Assembly: GCF_014650995.1 (NCBI RefSeq)
Contig: NZ_BMWA01000028.1
Span: 60,858 to 124,857 of the forward strand
Reading direction: 5' to 3'
Source: Streptomyces viridiviolaceus
GTDB lineage: Bacteria > Actinomycetota > Actinomycetes > Streptomycetales > Streptomycetaceae
Length of the DNA stretch: 64,000 nucleotides
Shown here: positions 16,432 through 24,794 of the stretch, piece after piece
How the letters are laid out: every line of letters begins with the position of its first letter
How positions within the stretch are numbered: position 1 is the stretch's first letter
Position numbers and translations under genes: made by a program
The notes under the pieces: generated by a model
The model's database searches: none
What the model saw: only the letters and a program-made list of their open reading frames with translations
What the model was told of the DNA's origin: nothing

Positions 16432-17088
16432 ATGGAACGGGCGGCCGTGTTCGACGTCGACGGAACCCTCGTCGACACCAATCATCTGCACGTGGTGACC
16501 TGGTGGGAGGCGTTCCGGCAGGCGGGACACCGGGTGCCGATGCACGCCGTGCACCGCGCCGTGGGGCTGGCCTCCACCGACCTGATCGCCCACCTGCTGG
16601 GCGACGAGCGCGACAAGGACGGCGACGCGCAGCTGAGCGATGCCCACAAGGCGCTGTACGGGCAGTACTTCGACCGGCTGCCCCCGCTTCCCGACGCCGG
16701 GGACCTGCTGCGGCAGCTGGCCCGCGCCGGCTGGACGGTGGTCCTCGCCACCTCGGCCGGCGGCGCGGAGCTGAGCGCGCTGCGGCGGGCGATCGGCGCG
16801 GACGACGCGATCGCCGCCACCGCGAGCGCCGACGACGTCGACGCGGGCAAGCCGGCTCCCGAGCCGGTCGAACACGCGCTGGAGCTGGCCGGGGTGCCGG
16901 CCGAGCGGGCGGTGTTCGTCGGCGACACCGTCTGGGACATGCGCGCGGGCAGCAGGGCCGGGGTCCGCTGCGTCGGCGTTCTGTGCGGCGGTCTTCCCCG
17001 TGCCGATCTCCAGGAGGCGGGTGCGGAGGCGGTCTACGCCGATCCGGCCGACCTGCTGGCCTCCCTGCCGGACAGCCCTCTGGCATGA
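16432..17088 (+). CDS. HAD-family phosphatase (beta-phosphoglucomutase/Gph-like)
   Basis: A 218-residue haloacid dehalogenase-superfamily hydrolase. Motif I is FDVDGTLVD (6-14) with the nucleophile Asp8, motif II is in VVLATSAGG, motif III lysine in DAGKPAPEP, and motif IV VFVGDTVWDM. The helical cap following motif I puts it among phosphoglycolate phosphatase and beta-phosphoglucomutase relatives. The substrate is a small phosphorylated metabolite that cannot be specified. The start ATG at 16432 leaves the motif near the N terminus as usual. Confidence 0.88.
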   Translation: MERAAVFDVDGTLVDTNHLHVVTWWEAFRQAGHRVPMHAVHRAVGLASTDLIAHLLGDERDKDGDAQLSDAHKALYGQYFDRLPPLPDAGDLLRQLARAGWTVVLATSAGGAELSALRRAIGADDAIAATASADDVDAGKPAPEPVEHALELAGVPAERAVFVGDTVWDMRAGSRAGVRCVGVLCGGLPRADLQEAGAEAVYADPADLLASLPDSPLA

Positions 17089-17149
17089 GGCGCCCCGAGA
17101 TCCGTGAGGCAGGCCCGCCTCGGCCGGCCGCGTCGGCACCCGGCAGCGC

Positions 17150-18412
17150 ATGACCCGTGTGACGGATGCGCTGCGGCGCGCGCGGCGAGAGGACCGGGAC
17201 GACGGGAGCGGTGCGGTACGGCACCGGGGCCGCTGGACGAGCGCCGCCGGGCAGGCGCTGCGGGGGCTGCGGCCGGTGGACACGGTACGGCGGGGGGCGT
17301 GTGCCGTCGGCCGGTCCGTCCGGGCCGCCTGGCAGGGGCCCGGACGGGAGCGCGACCTCGTCGTGCAGTCGTTGAAGGCGGCGGCCGCGGCCCTGCTCGC
17401 CTGGGCCGTGGCGGGCGTCTGGCTGGACGACCCGATGGCCCTGATGGCGCCGTGGGTGGCGCTGGTCCTCGTCCAGGCCACCGTCTACAGCTCGGTGCGG
17501 CTGGCCGGGCAGCAGTTCACGGCGATCTGCGTCGGGGCGCTGGTGGCGTCGGGGGCCCAGGCGGTCACCGACGACACCACGGGCGCGCTGGCGCTGTCCC
17601 TGCCCCTGCTCATGCTGCTGGCGAACTGGTCCCGGTTCGGCGACCAGGGCGTCTACGCGGCCACCACGGCGGTGTTCACCCTGGCCTCCGGTACGGCCGT
17701 CTCGGCGTCCGCGGTCGGGCACCGGGTGGGGCAGGCGGCGCTCGGCGCGGTCATCGGCGTCGCGGTCAACGCCCTCGTACTGCCGCCGATCCATCTGCGG
17801 GACGTCCGGGAGAACCTCGCGGCGCTCGCGCGGGAGGCGGGTGACGTCCTGCACGCCGTCGCCGCCGACCTGCGGGACACCGAGTGGGACGCGCAGACCG
17901 CGGCCGGCTGGTCGAGCGGGGCGGCACGTCTGCAGCGGCGTCTCGACGCGTTGGCCTCGGCCCGCTCCTGGAGTCAGGAGAGCCTGCGGCTGACCTACGG
18001 TCCGCTGCGCGCGCTGCACCGCGCCCCGCCGGCCGCCCCGCCGGAGGAGGAGGACCAGCGCTGGAGCCGGGTGACCGGGCACATCGCGGCGCTGACCCGG
18101 ACGCTCGCGGTGGCCGCCGACGAGCACCGCACGCCGGCTCCACCCGAGGGTCCGGTCCTCGACCTGTACGCGCGACTGCTGGAGCTCATCGGTGACGCCT
18201 GCCACGCGGAAGCCAGCCGGCTGCTGGGCGAGCGCGTGGCTCGTCCGGACGGCGCCACGGAGGCGACGATGGAGGAACTGCACCGCCGGCTGCAGGACGG
18301 GCTGCGGGAACACGCGGGGCAGGGAGCGGCGCGGACCGCGGTCCTCGGCACGCTGCTGCTGCAGGCCGAGAACCTGTGGGCCGAGGTCGTTCCGGTGACC
18401 GGAGAGCAGTGA
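17150..18412 (+). CDS. FUSC-family / aromatic acid exporter-like membrane protein
   Basis: A 420-residue protein with an N-terminal basic cytoplasmic region (1-70), about six membrane helices between 73 and 215, and a long soluble helical C-terminal region. The helix sequence LKAAAAALLAWAVAGVW and ALMAPWVALVLVQATVYSSVR matches FUSC/aromatic acid exporter proteins. These exporters move organic acids or drugs, but function in actinobacteria is not established. A second relative lies at 21177-22451. It ends 28 bases before the structured RNA region. Confidence 0.78.
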   Translation: MTRVTDALRRARREDRDDGSGAVRHRGRWTSAAGQALRGLRPVDTVRRGACAVGRSVRAAWQGPGRERDLVVQSLKAAAAALLAWAVAGVWLDDPMALMAPWVALVLVQATVYSSVRLAGQQFTAICVGALVASGAQAVTDDTTGALALSLPLLMLLANWSRFGDQGVYAATTAVFTLASGTAVSASAVGHRVGQAALGAVIGVAVNALVLPPIHLRDVRENLAALAREAGDVLHAVAADLRDTEWDAQTAAGWSSGAARLQRRLDALASARSWSQESLRLTYGPLRALHRAPPAAPPEEEDQRWSRVTGHIAALTRTLAVAADEHRTPAPPEGPVLDLYARLLELIGDACHAEASRLLGERVARPDGATEATMEELHRRLQDGLREHAGQGAARTAVLGTLLLQAENLWAEVVPVTGEQ

Positions 18413-18434
18413 CGCAGATCACCGCAAAACACGA

Positions 18435-18641
18435 CAGACGGTGGAACACGGGGAGGCCGTGCCCCGTTGAAGAGTGCGTGGGTACGGATGGGACAGTGTC
18501 CCCGGGCCTCACCAGTAGCCCACAGGGACGATCGTTCGGCTGAAGCCCTGTGGAGCCCCCCGCCGAGAGGCGACCGCCATCCGTGTCCACCACAGAACGC
18601 CCCGACCGTGATTCCCCCGTCCGGTCGGGGCTCTTCCTTTT
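18435..18641 (+). ncRNA. ssrS: Candidate 6S-like structured RNA with intrinsic terminator
   Basis: This spacer has the architecture of a 6S RNA, which sequesters sigma-holoenzyme by mimicking an open promoter. A closing stem is formed by GGTGGAACACGG (18440-18451) and CCGTGTCCACC (18581-18591), complementary apart from one bulged A. An apical hairpin is formed by CCACAGGG (18520-18527) and CCCTGTGG (18546-18553). Between them lies a large open region, with a GGGAC-agt-GTCCC hairpin (18490-18502) on its 5' side. An intrinsic terminator follows at 18600. The ends are approximate. The assignment is by shape; I cannot align it to known 6S RNAs here. Confidence 0.55.
18600..18641 (+). terminator. 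Intrinsic terminator of the structured RNA
   Basis: CCCCGACCG (18600-18608) pairs perfectly with CGGTCGGGG (18622-18630) across a 13-base loop, followed by the pyrimidine-rich CTCTTCCTTTT. This is a textbook intrinsic terminator, unusual in such GC-rich DNA, and it reads on the plus strand. It ends either the structured RNA or the FUSC gene transcript. Confidence 0.85.
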
Positions 18642-18729
18642 CCGCCGGATCCGTGCGTCAGGTGCCGCCCGGGCGGGCCGGGGTACCCGGTGTTCTCCGC
18701 CCGAGCAGTACGGCCGAGAGGAGCGGAAG

Positions 18730-19761
18730 GTGAGCAGCGCAACGGGCAGCAGGATCGTGGTCACCGGTGCGACCGGCAACGTGGGGACCAGCGTGGTGCG
18801 GCTCCTGTCCGAGGATCCGGAGGTCGGCTCCGTCCTGGGACTGGCCCGGCGGATCCCCCGGTGGTCACCGCCGAAGACGGAGTGGGCCGCCGTCGACCTG
18901 GCCTCCGAGCAGGCCGAGCTGGTCGGCCACTTCTCGGGCGCCGACGCCGTGGTCCATCTGGCGTGGGCGTTCCAGCCGACGCACGATCCGGCGAGGACCT
19001 GGCGCACGAACGTGCTCGGTTCCATCCGGGTGTTCGAGGCGGTGGCCACGGCCGGGGTGCCGGCGCTGGTGCACGCCTCGTCGGTCGGCGCGTACTCGCC
19101 GGGGCCGAAGAACCACGCCGTGGACGAGTCCTGGCCGACGCACGGCTGGCCGGACGCCGCCTACTGCCGGGAGAAGGCGTACCTGGAGCGTGCCCTGGAC
19201 ACCTTCGAACGCGATCATCCGGGCATCCGGGTGGCTCGGATGCGGCCGGCCTTCCTCTTCAAGCGCGAGTCGGCGAGCGAGCAGCGCCGGATCTTCGGCG
19301 GAAGGTTCCTGCCGGGTCCGCTGGCGCGTCCCGAGCTGCTGCCCTTCCTGCCGGACGTCCCCGGTCTGCGGGTGCAGGCGCTGCACACCGACGACGCGGC
19401 GGGCGCCTACCGGCTCGCGGTGCGTTCCGACGACGCCCGGGGCGCGTTCAACCTGGCGGCCGAGCCGCCGGTCGACGCCGAGACGCTGGGCGGGATGATC
19501 GGGGTCCGCCCGGTGCGGCTGCCCCGCACCGCGGCCCGCACGGCGATCGCCGCCGCGTGGGGGCTGCATCTCCTGCCCGCCTCCCCGCACCTGTTCGACG
19601 CGGTGCTGCGGCTGCCGCTGATGGACTGCACGCGCGCGCGTGCGGTCCTGGGCTGGCGCCCGGAGCGCACGGCCATCGAGGTGCTGGAGGAGTTCCTTCA
19701 GGGGTTGCAGCAGGGCGCGGGCGCGGAGACGGAGCCCCTGCGCGGGCGCAAGGTCGGCTGA
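18730..19761 (+). CDS. NAD-dependent epimerase/dehydratase family protein
   Basis: An extended-SDR protein of 343 residues. It has the N-terminal Rossmann motif TGATGNVG (12-19), the strand VVHLAWAFQPTHD, and a catalytic Tyr145-x3-Lys149 in AAYCREKAY with Ser118 in ASSVGAY. A C-terminal substrate-binding region includes TDDAAGAYRLAV. Such proteins act on nucleotide sugars or related carbonyls; no sugar-biosynthesis partner is near. The GTG at 18730 has GGAAGG or GAGG just before it, and no ATG alternative keeps the Rossmann fold near the N terminus. Confidence 0.85.
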   Translation: MSSATGSRIVVTGATGNVGTSVVRLLSEDPEVGSVLGLARRIPRWSPPKTEWAAVDLASEQAELVGHFSGADAVVHLAWAFQPTHDPARTWRTNVLGSIRVFEAVATAGVPALVHASSVGAYSPGPKNHAVDESWPTHGWPDAAYCREKAYLERALDTFERDHPGIRVARMRPAFLFKRESASEQRRIFGGRFLPGPLARPELLPFLPDVPGLRVQALHTDDAAGAYRLAVRSDDARGAFNLAAEPPVDAETLGGMIGVRPVRLPRTAARTAIAAAWGLHLLPASPHLFDAVLRLPLMDCTRARAVLGWRPERTAIEVLEEFLQGLQQGAGAETEPLRGRKVG

Positions 19762-19812
19762 GCACCCGGCCCCTCCGCCGCGCGGCCCACGGGCGCAGGG
19801 CGGGCCCCTCGG

Positions 19813-20142
19813 TCAGTCGGCGGGCTCGTCGGGAACGGGGTGCTCAGGGTGCACGGCGCCCGACTGCGGTGCCCCCTGACGGCCGGTACCCGCCTCGTCG
19901 GTGTCGGGGACGTCGGCCACGTCGCGGTCCTGCCCGGCCGACGGCTCGGCCTCGTCGCCACCGGCCGTGGCTTCGGCCTCTGCCGACTCTGCCCTCTCGT
20001 CGTCGCGCTCCGGGTCCGTACGGGCCGGGGCGCCCGGGGCGACCTCCCACGGGTCCTCGCCGGTCCCGGCCTGCTGGTCCGGCAGGTCCCTCGGCACGGG
20101 AACACCGTTCTCGCCCGGTCCTTCGAGGCGGTGGTCGGTCAC
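19813..20142 (-). CDS. Acidic, probably disordered small protein
   Basis: A 109-residue protein of low complexity, rich in Glu, Asp, Ala and Pro (for example RDVADVPDTDEAGTG and AESAEAEATAGGDEAEPSAG). No domain or membrane segment is visible. The GTG at 20142 has AGGAGGG six bases upstream, which supports expression. Such hydrophilic proteins are common in streptomycetes with unknown roles. It is divergent from the FBP-domain gene. Confidence 0.6.
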   Translation of the reverse strand: MTDHRLEGPGENGVPVPRDLPDQQAGTGEDPWEVAPGAPARTDPERDDERAESAEAEATAGGDEAEPSAGQDRDVADVPDTDEAGTGRQGAPQSGAVHPEHPVPDEPAD

Positions 20143-20320
20143 GGCGCTCTCCCTCCTGTCGTTCTGGTCCGAGCGCTCTCGGGTACCTCCGCGGTGACCA
20201 GCGAAACCCTCGGAGACGCGGGCGCGCGGAGCGGGCCGTTCCCGCTCCTGCCGTGCACGGCGTCCGATCTCCGTGAAAATCCATTGGCCCCTCACCATGG
20301 CGCTACGTAGGCTAGGTGGA

Positions 20321-20339
20321 AACCTAGGCTCCCTAGGTT
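20321..20339. promoter_or_regulatory. AACCTAGG palindrome, candidate operator
   Basis: AACCTAGG, a CTC spacer and CCTAGGTT form a perfect 8-bp inverted repeat. CTAG is rare in high-GC genomes, yet it occurs three times here within about 25 bases (GCTAGG at 20311, then both arms). The repeat is 40 bases before the FBP gene start, in the divergent spacer. It is probably a regulator site or promoter element; the protein is unknown. Confidence 0.4.
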
Positions 20340-20378
20340 CGGACCATCAGCGTGAAACAGCCCAGGAGAGACTCCGCC

Positions 20379-20873
20379 ATGCGACCACTCAGCGAGCAGG
20401 ACATCCGCAACTCGTTCATCAACTGCTCGAAGGGCGAGGCCAAGCGGCTGGCCGTGCCCCGGGATCTCGGCGAGCACCCCTGGGACGACCTGGACTTCCT
20501 CGGCTGGCGCGACCCCGGGGCGCCGGACCGCAGCTATCTGGTCACCGAGCGCGGGGACCGCCTCGTCGGCGTGGCCCTGCGGTTCCAGCCCGCCCAGCGC
20601 GGCTTCCTCCACCGCAGCATGTGCTCACTGTGCCTGACCACGCATCTGCGGGGCGGTGTGTCGCTGATGACCGCGCGCAAGGCGGGCACGGCCGGCCGTG
20701 AGGGCAACTCGGTCGGGCTGTACATGTGCACCGACCTCGCCTGTTCCCTCTATCTGCGCGGCAAGAAGGCGCCGGGGACCGCCGCCCGCTTCGAGGAGAG
20801 CCTCACGCTGGAGGAGCAGGTCGCGCGGACCGCGGGCAATCTGTCCGCCTTCCTCGACAAGCTGACCGCCTGA
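20379..20873 (+). CDS. FBP-domain (EF-G-binding, FusB-type) zinc protein
   Basis: A 164-residue protein with an FBP C-terminal treble-clef domain. The likely zinc ligands are Cys82 and Cys85 (MCSLC) and Cys117 and Cys122 (MCTDLAC). In staphylococcal FusB the same domain binds elongation factor G and rescues it from fusidic acid. Here the housekeeping role is unclear. The ATG at 20379 has AGGAGA about ten bases upstream. The upstream inverted repeat suggests regulated expression. Confidence 0.85.
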   Translation: MRPLSEQDIRNSFINCSKGEAKRLAVPRDLGEHPWDDLDFLGWRDPGAPDRSYLVTERGDRLVGVALRFQPAQRGFLHRSMCSLCLTTHLRGGVSLMTARKAGTAGREGNSVGLYMCTDLACSLYLRGKKAPGTAARFEESLTLEEQVARTAGNLSAFLDKLTA

Positions 20874-21176
20874 CCGGCCGGGCGGGCCGGGTCGGAGCCT
20901 GCGCCGCCACGGCCCGGGTCCCGGCCGTCACCGCGCCGGGACGACGGACACGGTCGGGAGATTCCGGTCCGGCGCCGGTTCATGATCCAAGGCTGCCGCG
21001 CCGCCGGGGCCCGGCGCGGGCCGGTGGGCCTCCGACCTGGGGCGCGGACGAGCGCCGGACGGCCCCGGGGTTTCCTCACGGTGCACGGCGCGTGGGAGGG
21101 ATTACGGCTGCCTGCGTCCGGATACCGTCCTGTCCGGATACGTTCGATGCCCCTGGGGAAGGGGAACAGCCCGAGG
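20874..21176. other. Non-coding spacer
   Basis: About 300 bases between the FBP gene and the second FUSC gene. It is GC-rich with no clear terminator, promoter or repeat. Open frames run through it but have no ribosome site or family match, so nothing is annotated. Confidence 0.5.
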
Positions 21177-22451
21177 ATGCTGGATGTACGTGAGACCGCC
21201 GCGTCCGCCGCACGCCTGGTGAAGTGGCACCGGGATCCGATGGCCGTGCAAGCGGTGCGCTCGGCCGCCGCCGCGTCGATCGCCTATGTGATCGCCGTGC
21301 GGCTGAGCCCTGACGACGCCCCGCCGCTCACCGCGCCCCTCACCGCGCTCCTGGTCGTCCAGGTGACCCTGTACGCCACGCTCAAGATGAGCGTCCGCCG
21401 GGTGAACTCCGTGGTGGCAGGTGTGCTCGTCGCCATCGCCTTCAGCGCGGTGGTGGGGTTGAGCTGGTGGAGTCTGGCCCTGGTGATCCTGGCGGCGCTG
21501 GGCGTCGGACACCTGGTGCGGGCGCACGAGTTCGTGGCCGAGGTGGCGATCAGCGCGATGCTGGTGCTCGGGGTGACCGCGCACGGGGCCCTGGCCTGGG
21601 CCCGGGTGGTGGAGACGCTGATCGGGGCGGTCGTCGGTCTGGCCTTCAACCTGCTCTTCGCCCCTCCGGTGTGGGTGGAACAGGCCGGTGAGTCGATCGA
21701 GGGGCTGGCCCGGCGGGTACGGCAGCTGATGCTGCGCATGGGCGAGGAGGCCGCCGGCCGCACCCCGTACCGCGAGGCGGCGGCGCGCCTGCACGAGGCC
21801 AGGCGGCTCGACCACGAGATCGCCGAGGTGGACGAGGACCTCCGGCAGGCCGAGGACAGCCTGCGGCTCAACCCCCGGGTCCGCGAGGGACTGCTGCACC
21901 GGATCGTCCTGCGCACGGGCCTGGACACCCTGGAGATCTGCACCGTCGTCCTCCGGGTGCTCGCGCGTACCCTCACCGACCTGGCCAAGGAGCGCGAACC
22001 CGAGCCCCTGTTCCCCCAGGAGACGGGTGCCGTCCTCGAGCAGTTGCTCTCCGAGATCGCCGACGCCGTGGTCAGTTTCGCCGTGCTGGTGACGACCAGC
22101 GTCAGCGACGACGCCGAATCGGCGGAGGAGCGGCTGACCGCCGAGTTGCGGCAGGCGGCGATCACCCGTGACAAGCTTGCCCAGCTGCTCCTGAAGGAGG
22201 TCCAGAACGACGCCCGGCAGTGGCAGCTGCGGGGTGCCGTCCTGACCGAGGTCAACCGCATCCTCGACGAGATGGACACCGAGCACCGATCGCGCCGGCT
22301 GCTGGAGGAGCTGGACCGCCACACGAGCGAGCAGCGGGAGCGCCGGCCGCGGCTGACCCGGCTGCGTGACCGGCTGCTGGGCTGGCTGCGCCGGATCGGA
22401 CCACGGCGCCGTGGCCGGAACCGGACCCCGGCCGGGCAGCGTTCCAAGTGA
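21177..22451 (+). CDS. FUSC-family membrane protein with long coiled-coil C terminus
   Basis: A FUSC-type protein of 424 residues. It has six hydrophobic segments between about 25 and 170 (for example AVRSAAAASIAYVIAVRLS and VETLIGAVVGLAFNLLFAP). A soluble region rich in Glu/Arg with predicted coiled coil follows (AARLHEARRLDHEIAEVDEDLRQAEDS), then a basic tail. It resembles the protein at 17150-18412, but the two share only the general layout. The start may be ATG 21147 or ATG 21177. It is followed 33 bases later by an unknown gene. Confidence 0.75.
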   Translation: MLDVRETAASAARLVKWHRDPMAVQAVRSAAAASIAYVIAVRLSPDDAPPLTAPLTALLVVQVTLYATLKMSVRRVNSVVAGVLVAIAFSAVVGLSWWSLALVILAALGVGHLVRAHEFVAEVAISAMLVLGVTAHGALAWARVVETLIGAVVGLAFNLLFAPPVWVEQAGESIEGLARRVRQLMLRMGEEAAGRTPYREAAARLHEARRLDHEIAEVDEDLRQAEDSLRLNPRVREGLLHRIVLRTGLDTLEICTVVLRVLARTLTDLAKEREPEPLFPQETGAVLEQLLSEIADAVVSFAVLVTTSVSDDAESAEERLTAELRQAAITRDKLAQLLLKEVQNDARQWQLRGAVLTEVNRILDEMDTEHRSRRLLEELDRHTSEQRERRPRLTRLRDRLLGWLRRIGPRRRGRNRTPAGQRSK

Positions 22452-22483
22452 CGGACACCGAAACAGAACGAGGGGGCGTACGG

Positions 22484-23542
22484 ATGACCGACACGACCGT
22501 GCGGATCGACGGAAACACCCTGCGGCTGCCGGGCGGTGCGGCGGTGCGGTTCATCCGCACGCTGCGGCTGCCCGAGACGGGCACCCACGCGCTGCCGCCG
22601 GGCCTCGGCGAGTTCCCGGTCCGCCGGGTCGCCGACCACGCCGACACCGTGCCCGACGCCTGGCGGGCGCGCGGCGGCGTGATGCTGCCGGTGTATCTGC
22701 GCGAGGCCATGTGGCTGAGCTTCGCCGGCACGACCGAGCCCGCCGCCCTGCAGGTCGGGGTCGGCAAGGTGTGCGCGGTCTCGGGCAGGCCCTGGAGCGA
22801 CCGGCTGACCCGGGACCCGCAGAACTACGTCGTCCTGCCCCGCCAGCCCTGGCTGGACGGCATCAACTCCGGCACGGGCACGGTCCGCCAGTTCGTGGCC
22901 GTGCCGCTGGGCCTGGGTGCGACCGTCGAGGGCCAGGTCACCGGCGAGGAGGTCTGGGGTGGCGTGCAATTGCAGTCGTTCCCCCTGAACGACGGGGAGC
23001 TGGCCCGGTGGCGCGAGGAGGAGCGGCGCCGGGCCGAACTCGCGCGCGCGGCGGCCCGGACGGGCGGCGGCTACGGGGCGGCGATGCCGATGAGCGCCCC
23101 GCCCGCCCCGGGCGCCGCTCCGGCGGCACCCGGCGCGGCGCCCGGGGCCCGGCGCCCCGCGGCGGCCATGGGGCTCGGCGTCGGAGGGTCCATGCGGCAG
23201 GAGGTGTACCGCGACGACCGTCCGCTGACGGACTGGGCCGACCGCCCGGCGGGCCGGGTCTTCGTGCACCTGGTGACGCCACCGGAGTGGCGGCGCATCA
23301 CCGGCGAGGCGCCCCCGCCGTCCCCCGTGGACCGGGCCGCGTACACCCGGGCCGGTCTGCCCTGGTACGAGTACTACGACCAGGACGCCGCCGACCTCGA
23401 CCCGGGCGAGCCGCTGCGGGACGTCAAGCCGGTCGGCGACTGGATCGGCGACGACCACGAGCCCTGGCAGGAACCCGCACCGCAGCAGGTGCTGCCGTTG
23501 GGGGACGCCCCGGGGAAGCCCGTGGAGGACGGCGACTGGTAG
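22484..23542 (+). CDS. Conserved hypothetical protein
   Basis: A 352-residue protein I do not recognise. Residues 1-190 appear to be a compact beta-rich domain (RIDGNTLRLPGGAAVRFIRTLRLP, LQVGVGKVCAVSGRPWSDRL). An Ala/Pro/Gly-rich linker (about 205-245) precedes a C-terminal acidic part (PWYEYYDQDAADLDPGEPLRDVKPVGDWIGDD). No signal peptide or membrane segment was found. AGGGGGCG lies before the ATG at 22484; a GTG at 22448 overlapping the FUSC stop is an alternative. It may be cotranscribed with the FUSC gene. Confidence 0.65.
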   Translation: MTDTTVRIDGNTLRLPGGAAVRFIRTLRLPETGTHALPPGLGEFPVRRVADHADTVPDAWRARGGVMLPVYLREAMWLSFAGTTEPAALQVGVGKVCAVSGRPWSDRLTRDPQNYVVLPRQPWLDGINSGTGTVRQFVAVPLGLGATVEGQVTGEEVWGGVQLQSFPLNDGELARWREEERRRAELARAAARTGGGYGAAMPMSAPPAPGAAPAAPGAAPGARRPAAAMGLGVGGSMRQEVYRDDRPLTDWADRPAGRVFVHLVTPPEWRRITGEAPPPSPVDRAAYTRAGLPWYEYYDQDAADLDPGEPLRDVKPVGDWIGDDHEPWQEPAPQQVLPLGDAPGKPVEDGDW

Positions 23543-23585
23543 ACACGGAGGCGGACGGCGACGACCGACGGGCTGGGGTACGCGC

Positions 23586-24794
23586 ATGAGCAGTGGTGGC
23601 TGGAGCAGACGCCGGTTCGTCGGCGCTCTCGCACGGACGGCCGCCGCGGCGGCGGCTCTCCCGGTGGCGACGGCGTGCGGCGGCGGCGCGGCACCGCGCT
23701 CCTCGGCCACACCCACGACACCCGAGGCCGGCCCCGACGCGTCGAGCGGGGCCGGCGAGTCCACCGGTCCGCGCCCGCTGTTCCTCGGGACGTACACGTC
23801 GGCCGAGGGCGGCGGCAAGGGCATCGGCCTGGCCGAGTACGACCCCCGTACGGGCCGGATCACCGGCCGGGGCACGCTCACCGGCGTCGACGACCCGTCG
23901 TATCTCGCGCCGCACCCCGACGGCCGCACCCTGTACGCGGTGAACGAGCGTGAGGAGGGCGCGGTGACCGCCGTGCGGCTGTCCGACCGCACCGTGCTGG
24001 GCAGCCGGAGCACCGGGGGTGCCGGGCCCTGTCACCTGTCCGTGCACCCGGGCGGGCGCTGGCTGCTGAGCGCCGACTACGGCTCGGGCAGCGTCGCCGT
24101 GCACCCGATCGAGGACTCCGGCGCGCTCGGGGAGCGCACCGACCTGGTCACCCACTCCTCTCCCGGGCCCGGCCCCGGGCAGCAGGGTCCGCACGCCCAC
24201 CAGTTCCTGACCGCCCCCGACGGCGGGCACCTCCTCGCCGTGGACCTGGGCACGGACACCGTCTACAGCTACCGCCTGGACGAGAGGGCCGGCACGCTCA
24301 CCGAGGTCGCGCGGGCGCACACCCGGCCGGGCGCCGGACCGCGTCACCTCACCTTCCACCCCGGTGGCCGGCACGCCTACCTCGCCAACGAGGTCGACAA
24401 CACGGTCGCGGTCTGCGCGTACGACCCGGACACCGGCCGCCTCTCCATCGGTGAGGCGCAGTCCACCGGCACGGGCGCGGGCACCAGCCATCCGGCGCAG
24501 ATCCTGGTGACCGCCGACGGCTCGTACGCCTACCTCGCCAACCGGGGCCACAACAGCCTCACGCGCTACGCCGTGGAGGCCGGCGGCGCCGGGCTCCGGC
24601 TGTTGGACACGGTTCCGGTGGGCGGCGACTTCCCACGGCACATCGCCTTCTCGCCGGACGGAGGGCTGCTGTTCACCGCGAACCAGAGGTCCGGCACGGT
24701 GAGCGTGTTCCACGTCGACGAGGGCAGCGGCGAACTGCGCCTCACCGGGGAGCCGTTCGCCTCACCCGTCGCCGTCTGTGCGCTGCCGCTGTAG
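23586..24794 (+). CDS. Secreted lactonase-family beta-propeller protein (Tat lipoprotein)
   Basis: A 402-residue protein of the 6-phosphogluconolactonase (YbhE/Pgl2) beta-propeller family. The N terminus has a twin-arginine motif (SRRRFVGALA, residues 7-16) followed by a hydrophobic segment and a lipobox-like VATAC at about 32, so it is probably a Tat-exported lipoprotein. Seven-bladed repeats are seen as FLGTYTS, YLAPHPDGRTLYAVNE, LSVHPGGRWLLSADYGSGSVAV, LTFHPGGRHAYLANE and IAFSPDGGLLFTANQRSGTVSVF. An extracellular form is unlikely to act in the pentose phosphate pathway; lactone hydrolysis outside the cell is inferred. Its end overlaps the convergent gene by 33 bases. Confidence 0.87.
   Translation: MSSGGWSRRRFVGALARTAAAAAALPVATACGGGAAPRSSATPTTPEAGPDASSGAGESTGPRPLFLGTYTSAEGGGKGIGLAEYDPRTGRITGRGTLTGVDDPSYLAPHPDGRTLYAVNEREEGAVTAVRLSDRTVLGSRSTGGAGPCHLSVHPGGRWLLSADYGSGSVAVHPIEDSGALGERTDLVTHSSPGPGPGQQGPHAHQFLTAPDGGHLLAVDLGTDTVYSYRLDERAGTLTEVARAHTRPGAGPRHLTFHPGGRHAYLANEVDNTVAVCAYDPDTGRLSIGEAQSTGTGAGTSHPAQILVTADGSYAYLANRGHNSLTRYAVEAGGAGLRLLDTVPVGGDFPRHIAFSPDGGLLFTANQRSGTVSVFHVDEGSGELRLTGEPFASPVAVCALPL

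Noticed and set aside
18186..19049. Minus-strand 287-codon frame crossing the structured RNA
   Set aside because: It has no ribosome site, no domain and crosses the strong terminator hairpin; the RNA and the plus-strand epimerase explain the region better.
19840..20310. 156-codon plus-strand frame opposite the acidic protein
   Set aside because: No ribosome site and no recognised features; the minus-strand GTG has AGGAGGG at good spacing.
21284..24013. 909-codon minus-strand frame over FUSC, hypothetical and lactonase genes
   Set aside because: The plus-strand genes have membrane helices, Tat signal and beta-propeller blades; the minus frame is low-complexity antisense.
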